Assembly: GCF_016790145.1 (NCBI RefSeq)
Contig: NZ_JAEUOI010000047.1
Span: 1 to 64,000 of the forward strand
DNA length: 64,000 nt
DNA from: Propionivibrio sp.
Lineage (GTDB): Bacteria > Pseudomonadota > Gammaproteobacteria > Burkholderiales > Rhodocyclaceae
Direction of reading: 5' to 3'
In this document: in pieces, positions 54,742-64,000 of the stretch
Layout: every line of letters begins with the position of its first letter
Numbering within the stretch: the first letter of the stretch is position 1
The notes under the pieces: model-generated
The model's database searches: none
Told to the model about the DNA's origin: nothing
What the model saw: only the letters and a program-made list of their open reading frames with translations
Program-made: the position numbers and the translations under genes

Positions 54742-57477
54742 TTACAGCGTCCGGGCGATTTCCGTCACGTCATACACTTCCAGTTGATCGCCTTCCTGAT
54801 AGTCGTTGAAATTTTTCAGCGACAGGCCGCATTCGAACCCGGAACGGACTTCCTTTACATCATCCTTGAAACGCTTGAGCGACTCGAACTCACCGTCCCA
54901 TATAACGACATGGTCGCGCAACAGACGGGCACGCGAGCTCCGTTTGACCAGGCCTTCGAGCACATAGCAGCCGGCGATGGTGCCGATCTTGGTGGCACGG
55001 AAGACCTGGCGAATCTCGACCAGACCGGTGACATCTTCCCGCTTTTCGGGCGACAGCATGCCTGAGAGCGCAGCCCGCACTTCATCAACCGCATCGTAAA
55101 TGATGTTGTAGTAACGGATATCGACGCCCACACTCTCGGCCGCCTTGCGCGCACCGGCATCGGCACGGGTGTTGAAGCCGATGATGACCGCCTTGGAGGC
55201 TTGCGCCAGATGCACGTCGGACTCGCTGATGGCACCCACAGCTCCGTGAATGACATTGACCTTGACCTCGTCGGTTGAAAGCTTCTGCAAGGACTGAACA
55301 AGGGCTTCCTGTGAACCCTGCACGTCGGCCTTGATGATCAGCGCCAGGGTTTTGACTTCGGCTTCAGTCATCTGGTCAAGGATATTCTCGAGATTGGCGG
55401 CCTGTTTGGTGGCCAGTTTGACGTCACGGAACTTGCCCTGGCGGAAGAGTGCGATTTCTCGCGCCTTGCGCTCGTCGGCAAGAACCACGGCCTCCTGACC
55501 GGCAGCCGGCACATCCGAGAGGCCAAGAATCTCGACCGGGATCGAGGGCCCGGCTTCCTTGATCGACTTTCCATTTTCATCAAGCATGGCGCGGATACGA
55601 CCGAATACCTGACCGGCCAGCAACACGTCACCTTGACGCAGGGTTCCTGTCTGCACCAGCATGGTCGCCACTGGCCCGCGTCCCTTGTCGAGACGCGCCT
55701 CGATGATCAAACCCTTCGCCGGCGCTTCCCTGGGCGCTCTCAGTTCAAGCACTTCGGCCTGGAGGAGGACATTTTCGAGGAGTTCGTCGATTCCCACACC
55801 GGTCTTGGCGGAAACGGAAATAAAGGGAGCGTCACCGCCGTACTCTTCGGGAACGACTTGCTCGGCAACCAGTTCCTGCTTGACGCGCTCGGGGTTGGCT
55901 TCCGGCTTGTCGATCTTGTTGACCGCGACAATGATCGGCACACCCGCCGCTTTGGCGTGGTGAATGGCCTCTTTCGTTTGCGGCATGACGCCGTCGTCGG
56001 CGGCGACGACCAGGATAACAAGGTCAGTCGCTTTGGCACCGCGTGCGCGCATCGCCGTGAACGCTTCGTGCCCCGGCGTATCGAGGAAGGTCACCATACC
56101 ACGCTCGGTTTCGACGTGATAGGCACCAATATGCTGCGTAATGCCGCCCGCTTCACCGGAGGCCACCCGTGTACGACGAATATAGTCAAGCAGCGAGGTT
56201 TTGCCGTGGTCGACGTGTCCCATGACGGTGACCACCGGGGCACGCGGTAGTAGCGGCGCGTCATGATGCGCCGTATCGTCAATGAAGGCATCGGGATCGT
56301 CAAGTTTGGCGGCAAAGGCCTTGTGGCCCATTTCCTCGACGATAATCATCGCCGTTTCCTGATCCAGCACCTGGTTGATCGTTACCATCGAACCCATTTT
56401 CATCAGGGTCTTGATGACCTCAGTGGCCTTGACCGTCATCTTGTGTGCCAGATCGGAAACCGAAATGGTCTCCGGCACATGTACCTCGTGCACCACGGCT
56501 TCGGTAGGTGCCTGGAAGGAATGCGCCTCATCGGTCTCGGTACCACGCGTGCTGCGCTTGCCATGCTTGTTGTCACGCCAGCCCGTGCCACCTGTCGCAC
56601 CACGCGTCTTCAGCCCCTGTCGCTTGTTGGCGCCCTCGTTCTTCCACTGCCCCTTCTTGTCGGCCGATTTCTTGTCGGACGCACCGGGTTTGGCTACCGG
56701 CTTGTGCAGGGTATTGTCATCCGCCGGCTTGTCAGTTGCAGTTTGTACAGCAACCTTTTTGGCGGCTTCGGCGGCGCGTGCAGCGACAGCTTTCTCTTCG
56801 GCTTCAATTTTCAGGCGTGCCAGATCGTCGATATGTTGCTTCTTGTACAAATACTCGGCTTCCTGACGTGCCCGCAGTTCGGCGTTGCGCCGTTCTTCCT
56901 CGGCGCGAAGCTTCTGTTGTTCCTCGCCAATAATCGAAGCGCGTGTCACAACTTTCTTGGTGCCGGCCCTTGCTTCGCCAGGTACTTCTGCTTTGACCTC
57001 GGTGGCCGAAGTGGCGTTCACTACTGGCCCAGAACCGGACTTCGTCTCAACGACGGATTCGACAGGTGCTTCAATAACGAGGGTTTCAACGAGCGGCTCC
57101 GGCACAACGACCTGGATTTCCGGTGCTGGAGCTACTTCGAGGCGAACCTCAGGTTGAATTTCCGGCCTAAGTTCTGGAATATCACGCTTGACCAGCACCC
57201 GCTTCTTGCGCACTTCAACCTGAACCGTATGCGACTTTCCGTGCGAGTCCTGCGATCTGATCTCGCTGGTTTCCTTGCGCGTCAGGGTAATCTTGGTCTT
57301 GGCATCGCCGACGCCGTGCGAACGACGCAGATAATCGAGCAGTCTCGACTTGTCCTGCTCGGACAGAACGTCATCCGCCTTGCTCTTGGCAACACCGGCC
57401 TTTTGCAACTGCTCGAGCAGCGACGCCGCCGGCATCTTGAGGTCGGTGGCAAATTGGGCAACACTTGTTTGCGCCAT
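54742..57477 (-). CDS. infB: translation initiation factor IF-2
   Basis: A 911-aa GTPase. An N-terminal IF2_N domain (1-55) precedes a long charged, helix-rich linker (about 60-330), then a second IF2_N-type segment ([23 protein letters not shown]). The G domain follows: GHVDHGKT (420-427), DTPGHEAF (about 468), NKIDKPE (about 520). The C-terminal domains bind fMet-tRNA. It guides initiator tRNA to the 30S subunit. Confidence 0.97.
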   Translation of the reverse strand: MAQTSVAQFATDLKMPAASLLEQLQKAGVAKSKADDVLSEQDKSRLLDYLRRSHGVGDAKTKITLTRKETSEIRSQDSHGKSHTVQVEVRKKRVLVKRDIPELRPEIQPEVRLEVAPAPEIQVVVPEPLVETLVIEAPVESVVETKSGSGPVVNATSATEVKAEVPGEARAGTKKVVTRASIIGEEQQKLRAEEERRNAELRARQEAEYLYKKQHIDDLARLKIEAEEKAVAARAAEAAKKVAVQTATDKPADDNTLHKPVAKPGASDKKSADKKGQWKNEGANKRQGLKTRGATGGTGWRDNKHGKRSTRGTETDEAHSFQAPTEAVVHEVHVPETISVSDLAHKMTVKATEVIKTLMKMGSMVTINQVLDQETAMIIVEEMGHKAFAAKLDDPDAFIDDTAHHDAPLLPRAPVVTVMGHVDHGKTSLLDYIRRTRVASGEAGGITQHIGAYHVETERGMVTFLDTPGHEAFTAMRARGAKATDLVILVVAADDGVMPQTKEAIHHAKAAGVPIIVAVNKIDKPEANPERVKQELVAEQVVPEEYGGDAPFISVSAKTGVGIDELLENVLLQAEVLELRAPREAPAKGLIIEARLDKGRGPVATMLVQTGTLRQGDVLLAGQVFGRIRAMLDENGKSIKEAGPSIPVEILGLSDVPAAGQEAVVLADERKAREIALFRQGKFRDVKLATKQAANLENILDQMTEAEVKTLALIIKADVQGSQEALVQSLQKLSTDEVKVNVIHGAVGAISESDVHLAQASKAVIIGFNTRADAGARKAAESVGVDIRYYNIIYDAVDEVRAALSGMLSPEKREDVTGLVEIRQVFRATKIGTIAGCYVLEGLVKRSSRARLLRDHVVIWDGEFESLKRFKDDVKEVRSGFECGLSLKNFNDYQEGDQLEVYDVTEIARTL

Positions 57478-57494
57478 GTGGAATCCTTTTCTAC

Positions 57495-58967
57495 TTACTC
57501 GAACCAGTGCGCACGCGCCGTGGTGATCAGTTGTTTGGCACGATCAACATCGATACCGGTCATTTCAGTGAGTTCGTCGACAGCCAGATCCGCCAGGTCG
57601 TCGCGCGTTTTGATACCGTTTCCGGCCAGCTTGCCGGCCAGCGGCTTGTCCATTCCCTCCAGGGCAAGCATGTCTTCGGCCACATCGTCGATCTGTTCTT
57701 CGGTAACGATGGCCTCGGTCAGTAAAACGTTTCGTGCGCGATCACGCAATTCCTGGACAGTAGCCTCATCAAAGGCTTCGATCTCAAGCATTTCATGCAG
57801 GGGAACGTAGGCCACTTCTTCCAGCGTCGAGAATCCTTCGCTGATCAGAATATTGGCCACCTCTTCATCGACATCAAGCTTTTCCATGAACAGCACGCGA
57901 ATCGCGGCAGACTCGGCTTCAACGCGTGTCTGCGACTCTTCTTCGGTCATCAGATTGATTGTCCAGCCGGTCATTTCGGAGGCCAGGCGAACGTTCTGAC
58001 CGCCACGGCCGATGGCAATCGCCAGATTGTCCTCATCAACGACGACATCCATGCTGTGCCGGTCCTCATCGACGATCACCGAAAGCACTTCGGCCGGCGC
58101 CAGTGCACCGACGACAAACTTTGCCGGATCAGCCGACCACAGCACGATATCGACACGCTCGCCGGCCAGTTCGTTGGTTACTGCCGTGACACGCATGCCG
58201 CGCATGCCGACGCAGGTACCGATCGGATCAACACGCTGGTCATTGGACTTGACGGCAATCTTGGCGCGCATGCCGGCATCGCGGGCGGCGGCCTTGATTT
58301 CAAGAAGGCCGTCATCGACTTCCGGCACTTCCATCTCGAACAGCTTGATGATGAACTCGGGCGCCGTGCGCGACAGGATCAGTTGCGGGCCACGGGCGGC
58401 ACGGTCGATACGCAGCAGAAAAGCCTTGATGCGGTCACCGACGCGCAGATTCTCGCGCGGGATCATCTGGTCACGCGGCAGTACCGCCTCGATCTTGCCG
58501 GCCTCGATAATGGCATTACCGCGTTCCATACGCTTGATGGTTCCGGTAACGAGATGCTCCTTGCGCTCAAGGAAGTCATTGAGAATCTGATCGCGCTCGG
58601 CATCGCGGATTTTCTGCAGAATCACCTGCTTGGCCGCCTGAGCGCCAATTCGCCCGAAATCAATCGGTTCCAGAGTCTCTTCGAGATAATCACCGATTTC
58701 TACATCAGGATCCTGCTTCTGGGCTTCGGAGAGCGGGATATGCTGAGCCTCGTGAATGAAATCGGCGTCGGCCACGATCTCCCAGCGGCGGAAAGACTCA
58801 AAATCGCCGGTTTCTCGATCGACAACAACGCGGACATCGGCCTCGTCGTGAATGCGCTTCTTGGTCGCTGACGCAAGCGCCAATTCAAGTGCACCGAAGA
58901 CGATGTCCTTGCTCACGTTTTTCTCGCGCGCCAGCACATCCACCAGCAGCAAAATTTCGCGGCTCAT
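57495..58967 (-). CDS. nusA: transcription termination/antitermination protein NusA
   Basis: A 490-aa protein read from the ATG at 58967; the longer frame to 59045 enters the rimP spacer. Domains: N-terminal RNAP-binding domain (1-130), S1 (about 135-200, [19 protein letters not shown]), two KH domains ([31 protein letters not shown]) and two C-terminal acidic repeats of about 50 aa each ending [10 protein letters not shown], typical of proteobacteria. It joins rimP upstream and infB downstream. Confidence 0.97.
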   Translation of the reverse strand: MSREILLLVDVLAREKNVSKDIVFGALELALASATKKRIHDEADVRVVVDRETGDFESFRRWEIVADADFIHEAQHIPLSEAQKQDPDVEIGDYLEETLEPIDFGRIGAQAAKQVILQKIRDAERDQILNDFLERKEHLVTGTIKRMERGNAIIEAGKIEAVLPRDQMIPRENLRVGDRIKAFLLRIDRAARGPQLILSRTAPEFIIKLFEMEVPEVDDGLLEIKAAARDAGMRAKIAVKSNDQRVDPIGTCVGMRGMRVTAVTNELAGERVDIVLWSADPAKFVVGALAPAEVLSVIVDEDRHSMDVVVDEDNLAIAIGRGGQNVRLASEMTGWTINLMTEEESQTRVEAESAAIRVLFMEKLDVDEEVANILISEGFSTLEEVAYVPLHEMLEIEAFDEATVQELRDRARNVLLTEAIVTEEQIDDVAEDMLALEGMDKPLAGKLAGNGIKTRDDLADLAVDELTEMTGIDVDRAKQLITTARAHWFE

Positions 58968-58995
58968 ATTCTTACTACCCCCTGATCCAGCCTGA

Positions 58996-59442
58996 TCATT
59001 TCTTGTCGAACCTTGGAACCAGCCGGGCCTTGTCGATATTGCCAAGATCCAGCACCACTTCGCCCGTATCTATCGTCAGGCGTAACTTGCCGTCCTGCAC
59101 ACCCTGCACAACGCCGTTAAAATTTCGCCGGCCACTGAGCGGGAGGCGCAACCTCAGATTGATCTCCGAGCCGCAAAAACGCTCGAAATCTTCCGGCTTC
59201 TTCAGTACCCGGTCAAGACCGGGAGAAGAAATTTCAAGACGTTCATAATCAACATTCTCGACAGCAAGCACCCGCGTTAACTGGTTGCTGACCAGCGCAC
59301 AATCCTCGACATCGATACCGCCCGGCTTATCCGGCTTGTCGATGAAAAGACGCAGCACGCGGCCGCGCGGGCTCTGCTCGACGTCCACGAGTTCGAACCC
59401 GAGACCGGTCACCGTTTTATCGACAAGTTGATGCAAATCCAT
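58996..59442 (-). CDS. rimP: ribosome maturation factor RimP
   Basis: A 148-aa protein. [41 protein letters not shown] and [24 protein letters not shown] are the RimP signatures, and the C-terminal SH3-like domain ends LVPRF. It is needed for 30S maturation. It leads the rimP-nusA-infB operon and is preceded by a hairpin with a T-run. Confidence 0.96.
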   Translation of the reverse strand: MDLHQLVDKTVTGLGFELVDVEQSPRGRVLRLFIDKPDKPGGIDVEDCALVSNQLTRVLAVENVDYERLEISSPGLDRVLKKPEDFERFCGSEINLRLRLPLSGRRNFNGVVQGVQDGKLRLTIDTGEVVLDLGNIDKARLVPRFDKK

Positions 59443-59451
59443 GGCTACAAA

Positions 59452-59475
59452 TAAAAAATGGGCGAAAGCCCATCC
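59452..59475 (-). terminator. hairpin with T-run in the rimP leader (possible attenuator)
   Basis: On the minus strand ATGGGC-tttc-GCCCCAT is followed by TTTTTATTTG, ending about 10 bases before the rimP start. A second hairpin, GCCCC-tca-GGGGC, lies about 15 bases upstream (about 59488-59501). It looks like an intrinsic terminator placed immediately before rimP on the same strand, so it may attenuate the operon whose product NusA affects termination. Confidence 0.6.
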
Positions 59476-59575
59476 CCGAAATAATTGCCCCTGAGGGGCG
59501 AGCGGAAAAACCGCCGGATTATAACGAAATTTGAAGCCGACGTAAATCTCTGATTCTCATCATCTCCTGATCGAC

Positions 59576-60550
59576 TCAGCGTTCGCGCGGCTTATGCACC
59601 GGGCGGCCCGGCGCCGGATCGTCCATGCCGAAATCGGCTAGCAGCTTATGCACGTCGGCTTCGCCAATCTCCATGACCTGACCGCGCTTGAGGTTCGGCG
59701 GCAGGATGAACGGGCCGTAACGTACGCGAATCAGGCGGCTGACCACGGCGCCAACCGCTTCAAACAGGCGTCGTACCTCGCGGTTGCGACCTTCGAAAAG
59801 TGAAACGCGATACCAGTGATTGGCCCCCTCGCCACCCGCTTCCTGGAAGGTGGCAAACTGCGCCAGGCCATCGTCGAGTTCGATACCGTCAAGCAGGCGC
59901 TGGCGCGCATCGTCGGCCAACTCGCCAAGAATACGTACGGCGTACTCGCGAACCAAGTTGTAGCGCGGATGCATCAGCCGGTTGGCGAGATCACCGGATG
60001 TGGTAAATAGCAACAGGCCGCTGGTATTGAAATCGAGACGACCGACGGCAACCCAGCGCCCGCCGGACATCCTGGGCAGCGAGGTGAAGACGTTCGGTCG
60101 ATGCTCGGGATCGTCGCGTGAAACGATCTCGCCTTCGGGTTTGTGATAAATGATTACGCGTGGCAGGCGGTTGGAAAATTTCAGATGTACCAGCTTGCCG
60201 TTGACCTTGATGCGGTCTCCCGGGCTGGCCGATTGGCCGGTCTGTGCCGTTTCGCCATTGATGTTGACGCGTCCTTCGGCAATCAGCGCTTCCATCTCGC
60301 GCCGCGAACCGACGCCGCTTTGCGCCAGCAATTTGTGCAGGCGCTCGGGCTTTCCCGGCAGTTCCTTGTGCCGGCTGCGCTTCGACGGGTCCGCCGCAGT
60401 GGCACGCGGCATCGAGCGGGCTTTGGGCCTGGCCGCGCCTTCCTCCACCGCTCGGGGCGTCCTTGCGGTGTCAAAATCTGCCGCAGTGCGTGGCTGGCGC
60501 GGCGCGCCAGTCGGTGCTCGAAACGGAGTTTTATGGGTCTTATTGGGCAT
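59576..60550 (-). CDS. rluB: 23S rRNA pseudouridine synthase RluB
   Basis: A 324-aa protein: a basic N-terminal extension (1-65), an S4 domain ([31 protein letters not shown]) and the RsuA-type catalytic domain with [14 protein letters not shown] (catalytic Asp) and [15 protein letters not shown]. RluB modifies U2605 in 23S rRNA. The scpA-scpB-rluB order is widely conserved. Overlaps scpB by 11 nt. Confidence 0.93.
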   Translation of the reverse strand: MPNKTHKTPFRAPTGAPRQPRTAADFDTARTPRAVEEGAARPKARSMPRATAADPSKRSRHKELPGKPERLHKLLAQSGVGSRREMEALIAEGRVNINGETAQTGQSASPGDRIKVNGKLVHLKFSNRLPRVIIYHKPEGEIVSRDDPEHRPNVFTSLPRMSGGRWVAVGRLDFNTSGLLLFTTSGDLANRLMHPRYNLVREYAVRILGELADDARQRLLDGIELDDGLAQFATFQEAGGEGANHWYRVSLFEGRNREVRRLFEAVGAVVSRLIRVRYGPFILPPNLKRGQVMEIGEADVHKLLADFGMDDPAPGRPVHKPRER

Positions 60551-61139
60551 CAGCCAGTTCCAGCGTTTGATTGATCATTTCGAGGGGTGGCAATTCGCTG
60601 ACACTGCGCAATCCGAGGTCGTCGAGGAATTTCCTGGTCGTCGCCAGCAGTGCCGGGCGCCCTGGCGTATCGCGATGGCCAACGACATCGACCCAGCCGC
60701 GCTCTTCAAGCACCCTGATGATTTGGGTGGCTACTGAAACACCGCGGATATCCTCGATGTCGCCGCGCGTAACCGGCTGACGATAGGCAATGATGGCCAG
60801 GGTTTCGAGTACGGCACGGGAGTACTTTGGAGGTTTTTCCGGGTTGAGTCGTTCCAGGTAAGGCAGGAATTCGGCACGCGTTCGGAAGCGCCAGCCACTG
60901 GCCAACTGGATGAGTTCCAGCGGTCGTTCAGCCCATTCTGCGCGCAACTGGTCAAGCAGCACACGCAAGACATCGGCGCCAATTTCCTCGACAAAGACTT
61001 TTCTCAGTTCGTTCACGGTCAAGGGTTGCTGCGCCGCAAGCAACACCGCCTCAAGAACGTTTTTCAGGGCGTCGGGGCTATCCGGTGGATTCTGAGTGGT
61101 GCTCGAATTTGTATTTGAATCAATGTTCAACTCGTCCAT
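60540..61139 (-). CDS. scpB: segregation and condensation protein B
   Basis: A 199-aa protein with two winged-helix domains. [23 protein letters not shown] and the [26 protein letters not shown] signature of ScpB are followed by [31 protein letters not shown]. It acts with ScpA and SMC in chromosome packing. It overlaps scpA by 20 nt. Confidence 0.95.
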   Translation of the reverse strand: MDELNIDSNTNSSTTQNPPDSPDALKNVLEAVLLAAQQPLTVNELRKVFVEEIGADVLRVLLDQLRAEWAERPLELIQLASGWRFRTRAEFLPYLERLNPEKPPKYSRAVLETLAIIAYRQPVTRGDIEDIRGVSVATQIIRVLEERGWVDVVGHRDTPGRPALLATTRKFLDDLGLRSVSELPPLEMINQTLELADAQ

Positions 61140-61959
61140 CAGCCAACCTCACGTAAATCGGAGAAAATGCCTCGGCCTGCGTCATTTCGAGCAGATGCTC
61201 GCGTGCCAGTTCAAGCATCGCCAGAAAGTGTACCACCAGCACCTGAACGCCCTGCGTCGGATCGAACAAGGCAACGAACTCGACAAAGCCGCCGCTGTCG
61301 CGTACCTGACGAAGGATCAGACCCATATGTTCGCGCACCGACAGTTCCTCGCGCTGAATCAGGTGATGCGTATGCAGCCTGGCCTGACGCAGGATGACAG
61401 CCCAGGCATTCTTCAGGTCTTCGGCACTGACCTCGGGCAAGCGCTGCAGCATGGATTTTTCCACCCATACCTCAACCCAGTCGAAATCACGTTCGGCCTG
61501 CGGCATTTCGTCAAGACGGTGCGCCGCCAGCTTCATCTGTTCGTACTCGATCAGGCGGCGAACCAGTTCGGCGCGCGGATCCTCGACGGCCTCGCCCTCA
61601 ACCACCCTGGCCTTGGGCAACAACATGCGCGACTTGATCTCGATCAGCATCGCCGCCATCACCAGATAGTCGGCCGCCAGTTCAAGATTGTGCGAGCGCA
61701 TGGCCTCGACGTAAGTCAGATACTGCACGGTCAGCGGCGCCATCGGAATATCAAGCACATTCACATTGGCCTTGCGGATCAGGTAGAGGAGCAGATCGAG
61801 CGGCCCCTCAAAGGCGTCGAGCATGACGGCCATGGCGTCCGGCGGAATGTACAGATCGAGCGGCAACTGCACCATCGGCTCGCCGTAAATCCGCGCCAGC
61901 GGTTCCACCCCTTCGCTCCAGGGCTCTGCGGCGTGTTCGAGGGTAGCGGGATCGCTCAT
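61120..61959 (-). CDS. scpA: segregation and condensation protein A
   Basis: About 279 aa from the ATG at 61959; a TTG at 61968 would overlap trpS. The kleisin pattern is clear: [38 protein letters not shown], then [18 protein letters not shown], with a C-terminal winged helix. It bridges SMC heads. It follows trpS by 5 bp, suggesting one transcription unit through rluB. Confidence 0.94.
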   Translation of the reverse strand: MSDPATLEHAAEPWSEGVEPLARIYGEPMVQLPLDLYIPPDAMAVMLDAFEGPLDLLLYLIRKANVNVLDIPMAPLTVQYLTYVEAMRSHNLELAADYLVMAAMLIEIKSRMLLPKARVVEGEAVEDPRAELVRRLIEYEQMKLAAHRLDEMPQAERDFDWVEVWVEKSMLQRLPEVSAEDLKNAWAVILRQARLHTHHLIQREELSVREHMGLILRQVRDSGGFVEFVALFDPTQGVQVLVVHFLAMLELAREHLLEMTQAEAFSPIYVRLADGRVEH

Positions 61960-61964
61960 TAAGT

Positions 61965-63167
61965 TCAACTGTAATTCAGGCCCATCGCCTGGCGAACATC
62001 GCGCATCGTTTCCTGAGCCAATTGACGCGCTTTATCGTTGCCGTCGGCGATGATGTTGCGCACCAGCTTCGGATCGTCGAGGTAGGTCTGCGCACGCTCA
62101 CGCATCGGGGTCTGTTCGCGCAGGATGCCGTCGATCACCGGTTGCTTGCACTCCAGGCAGCCGATGCCGGCGCTGCGGCAGCCCTGCTGCACCCAGTCCC
62201 GGCACGCAGCGTCCGCATACACCTGGTGCAACTGCCATACCGGGCACTTCTCCGGATCGCCCGGATCGTGGCGCCGGACACGCGCCGGATCGGTCGGCAT
62301 GCGCCTGATTTTGTTCGTCACCGAAGCTTCGTCCTCGCGCAGCGTGATCGTGTTGTTGTATGACTTGGACATCTTCTGGCCATCGAGGCCGGGCATTCTT
62401 GAAGCTTCGGTCAATAGCGCGCCCGGCTCGACCAGGATCATTTTTCCGGTTCCTTCGAGATAACCGGACAGGCGCTCGCGCTCGACGAGTGAGAGATTCT
62501 GTGCCGCATCGAACAGCGCGTGCGCACGCTCGATGGCGCTGGCCTCTCCCTCCTGCTGATAACGCGTACGCAACTGGCTGTAAAGCCGGGCATTCCTGCT
62601 GCCCAGTTTTTTCACCGCCTCCTTCGCCTTCTCTTCGAATCCCGGCTCGCGGCCGTAAAGATGATTGAAGCGGCGAGCGATCTCGCGTGAAAACTCGATG
62701 TGCGGCACCTGATCCTCGCCCACCGGCACCTTGTCGGCACGATAGATCAGGATGTCCGCCGATTGCAGCAGCGGATAGCCCAGGAAACCATAGGTCGACA
62801 GATCCTTGCTCTCCAGCTTCTCCTGCTGATCCTTGTAGGTCGGCACACGCTCCAGCCAGCCCAGCGGCGTCATCATCGACAACAGCAGATGCAGTTCGGC
62901 GTGCTCGGGTACCTGCGACTGGATGAACAGCGTCGCCTGCGCGGGATCGACCCCGGCCGCAAGCCAGTCGATCACCATCTCCCAGGTTGCCTTCTCGATG
63001 CCCTGCGGGTCATCGTACTGGGTGGTCAGGGCGTGCCAGTCGGCGACGAAAAACAGGCAGGGATAATCGTGCTGGAGCGTGATCCAGTTCCTCAGCACGC
63101 CGTGGTAATGGCCAAGGTGCAGGCTACCCGTTGGGCGCATGCCGGAGAGGACTCGTTGTGCGTACAT
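61965..63167 (-). CDS. trpS: tryptophanyl-tRNA synthetase
   Basis: A 400-aa class I synthetase. The HIGH-like motif is G-S-L-H-L-G-H-Y-H-G (near residue 17), and KMSKS is in DGQKMSKSYNNTI. It has a CP1-type insertion, making it longer than the 330-aa E. coli form, as is common in beta-proteobacteria. The Cys-rich C-terminal part (CPVWQLH ... CRDW ... CRSAGIGCLECK) may bind zinc. It charges tRNA-Trp and overlaps neither neighbour. Confidence 0.95.
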   Translation of the reverse strand: MYAQRVLSGMRPTGSLHLGHYHGVLRNWITLQHDYPCLFFVADWHALTTQYDDPQGIEKATWEMVIDWLAAGVDPAQATLFIQSQVPEHAELHLLLSMMTPLGWLERVPTYKDQQEKLESKDLSTYGFLGYPLLQSADILIYRADKVPVGEDQVPHIEFSREIARRFNHLYGREPGFEEKAKEAVKKLGSRNARLYSQLRTRYQQEGEASAIERAHALFDAAQNLSLVERERLSGYLEGTGKMILVEPGALLTEASRMPGLDGQKMSKSYNNTITLREDEASVTNKIRRMPTDPARVRRHDPGDPEKCPVWQLHQVYADAACRDWVQQGCRSAGIGCLECKQPVIDGILREQTPMRERAQTYLDDPKLVRNIIADGNDKARQLAQETMRDVRQAMGLNYS

Positions 63168-63171
63168 GGTG

Positions 63172-63840
63172 TTAATTCAATTGAAAGAGCATGACGATCA
63201 GATTTCTGAAGAGTGCCAGGAACGGCCCCATGATGTCACCAAGAATACCGGTAAACAATAAAAGCAGGAGGATGGGGAAACCCCATCGTTCGAGTTGGGC
63301 GTACTTCACGGCCAGCGCATGAGGCAACAGGCTGACGGCGATACGCCCGCCGTCGAGCGGCGGTAGCGGCAGCAGATTGAGTACCATCAGCACGAGATTG
63401 ACGTTGATCCCGATCGCACTCATTTCCGCCAGTGGATGGCTGAACATGTTCGGAGTGATGAGCAAGGCAAGCTTGAACAACCCCGCCCAGGCAAGTGCCA
63501 TCACAAGATTCATTGCCGGCCCGGCCGCCGCCACCCACAGCATGTCGCTCTTGGGGTGGCGCAGTCGGCCAAAATTGACCGGCACTGGCTTCGCCCAGCC
63601 GAAAAGCATGGCGCTCCCGGCGGCCAGATAGCTGGTCAGCAGAATCAGGCCGGGCACCAGCAAGGTGCCCACCGGGTCGATATGGCGCAGTGGATTGAGA
63701 CTGATCCGACCGGCCTGCCACGCCGTCGGATCGCCAAAGTGACGCGCCGCATAGCCATGCGCGGCCTCGTGCAGCGTAATGGCAAAGATCACCGGCAGCG
63801 CGGCGATGGCGATGGTCTGGATCAGCGCAGGACTATCCAT
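63172..63840 (-). CDS. site-2 protease family (M50) membrane protein
   Basis: A 222-aa membrane protein with about five helices. TLHEAAHGYAARHFGDPTAW is the zinc H-E-x-x-H motif (24-28), and NLLPLPPLDGGRIAVSLLP supplies the Asp ligand in the N-x-x-P-x-P-x-x-D-G motif. This is the compact SREBP/SpoIVFB-type without a PDZ domain. The substrate is unknown. It lies between a YrdC-type gene and trpS with gaps of 4-7 bp, so the three are likely co-transcribed. Confidence 0.92.
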   Translation of the reverse strand: MDSPALIQTIAIAALPVIFAITLHEAAHGYAARHFGDPTAWQAGRISLNPLRHIDPVGTLLVPGLILLTSYLAAGSAMLFGWAKPVPVNFGRLRHPKSDMLWVAAAGPAMNLVMALAWAGLFKLALLITPNMFSHPLAEMSAIGINVNLVLMVLNLLPLPPLDGGRIAVSLLPHALAVKYAQLERWGFPILLLLLFTGILGDIMGPFLALFRNLIVMLFQLN

Positions 63841-63847
63841 CAGGCGA

Positions 63848-64000
63848 TCACTCCAGAGCGAAGGGGGCGAGCGGTCCGCGCCCGGCGCGGACCAGTACCG
63901 GCGGCAGACGGGTCAGGTCGAGAACGGTGGTCGGCTCCGTACCGCAAAAACCGCCATCCAGAATGAGTGCAAGACAATCGTCCAGCCGCTCCTGGATCTC
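63848..64000 (-). CDS. YrdC/YciO-type Sua5 family protein (C-terminal part, cut by window edge)
   Basis: The last 50 codons of a gene entering from the right. ...LDGGFCGTEPTTVLDLTR and the ending V-L-V-R-A-G-R-G-P-L are the C-terminal signatures of the L-threonylcarbamoyladenylate synthase (Sua5/YrdC/YciO) fold, including the T-T-V-x-D segment. The YciO branch of unclear function is common next to this protease in beta-proteobacteria. Confidence 0.75.
   Translation of the reverse strand, partial: EIQERLDDCLALILDGGFCGTEPTTVLDLTRLPPVLVRAGRGPLAPFALE

Overview
The window reads as a chromosomal segment of a betaproteobacterium, most likely of the order Rhodocyclales (Dechloromonas/Accumulibacter/Propionivibrio type). 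This rests on gene content and order: the sdhCDAB-sdhE-gltA-sucAB-lpdA cluster beside a GntR regulator and mdh, petABC followed by sspA-sspB, dnaX-ebfC-recR, the rimP-nusA-infB-rbfA-truB-rpsO-pnp block, and a PEP-CTERM protein. The genus is inferred; no rRNA is present. Most of the DNA is moderately GC-rich core genome, and the minus strand carries most genes.

Layout. 1-6.5 kb is the most accessory part: a cut-off MNT-type nucleotidyltransferase with two small coupled ORFs, a 2H phosphoesterase, a membrane PAS-GGDEF-EAL protein, a small possible winged-helix protein and a TIR protein with a membrane anchor and a probable periplasmic beta-propeller. 6.6-19.4 kb is the TCA cycle: lpdA, sucB, sucA, gltA, sdhE, sdhB, sdhA, sdhD, sdhC, a GntR/UTRA regulator and divergent mdh, with a perfect 16-bp palindrome between regulator and mdh. 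19.4-34.3 kb is mixed housekeeping and transport: MazG-like hydrolase, rlmJ, RRM protein, flavin oxidoreductase, divergent FolE-like protein, AEC transporter, crotonase, rluA, nnrS, SulP, CNNM/CorC-type and TerC membrane proteins, ybiB, sspB and sspA. 34.3-37 kb encodes the cytochrome bc1 complex. 37-41.6 kb holds recR, ebfC, dnaX, perM-like and a cNMP-binding protein. 41.6-45 kb is a second accessory patch: dispersed palindromic repeats, chrA, a Phd/PIN toxin-antitoxin pair and a frameshifted PEP-CTERM gene. 45-50.7 kb has typA, ygiQ, a tRNA-Pro/Arg/His operon and dksA. 50.7-64 kb is the translation/transcription block (pnp, rpsO, truB, rbfA, infB, nusA, rimP), then rluB, scpB, scpA, trpS, a site-2 protease and a cut-off YrdC/YciO-type gene.

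Together the genes describe an aerobically respiring cell: succinate dehydrogenase and 2-oxoglutarate dehydrogenase feed electrons toward cytochrome bc1. No complete new system is evident. The items most worth checking are the TIR/beta-propeller protein, the FolE-like protein lacking two key active-site residues, the toxin-antitoxin-like fragments at the left edge, a c-di-GMP-riboswitch-like motif before dnaX, and several small coupled ORFs.
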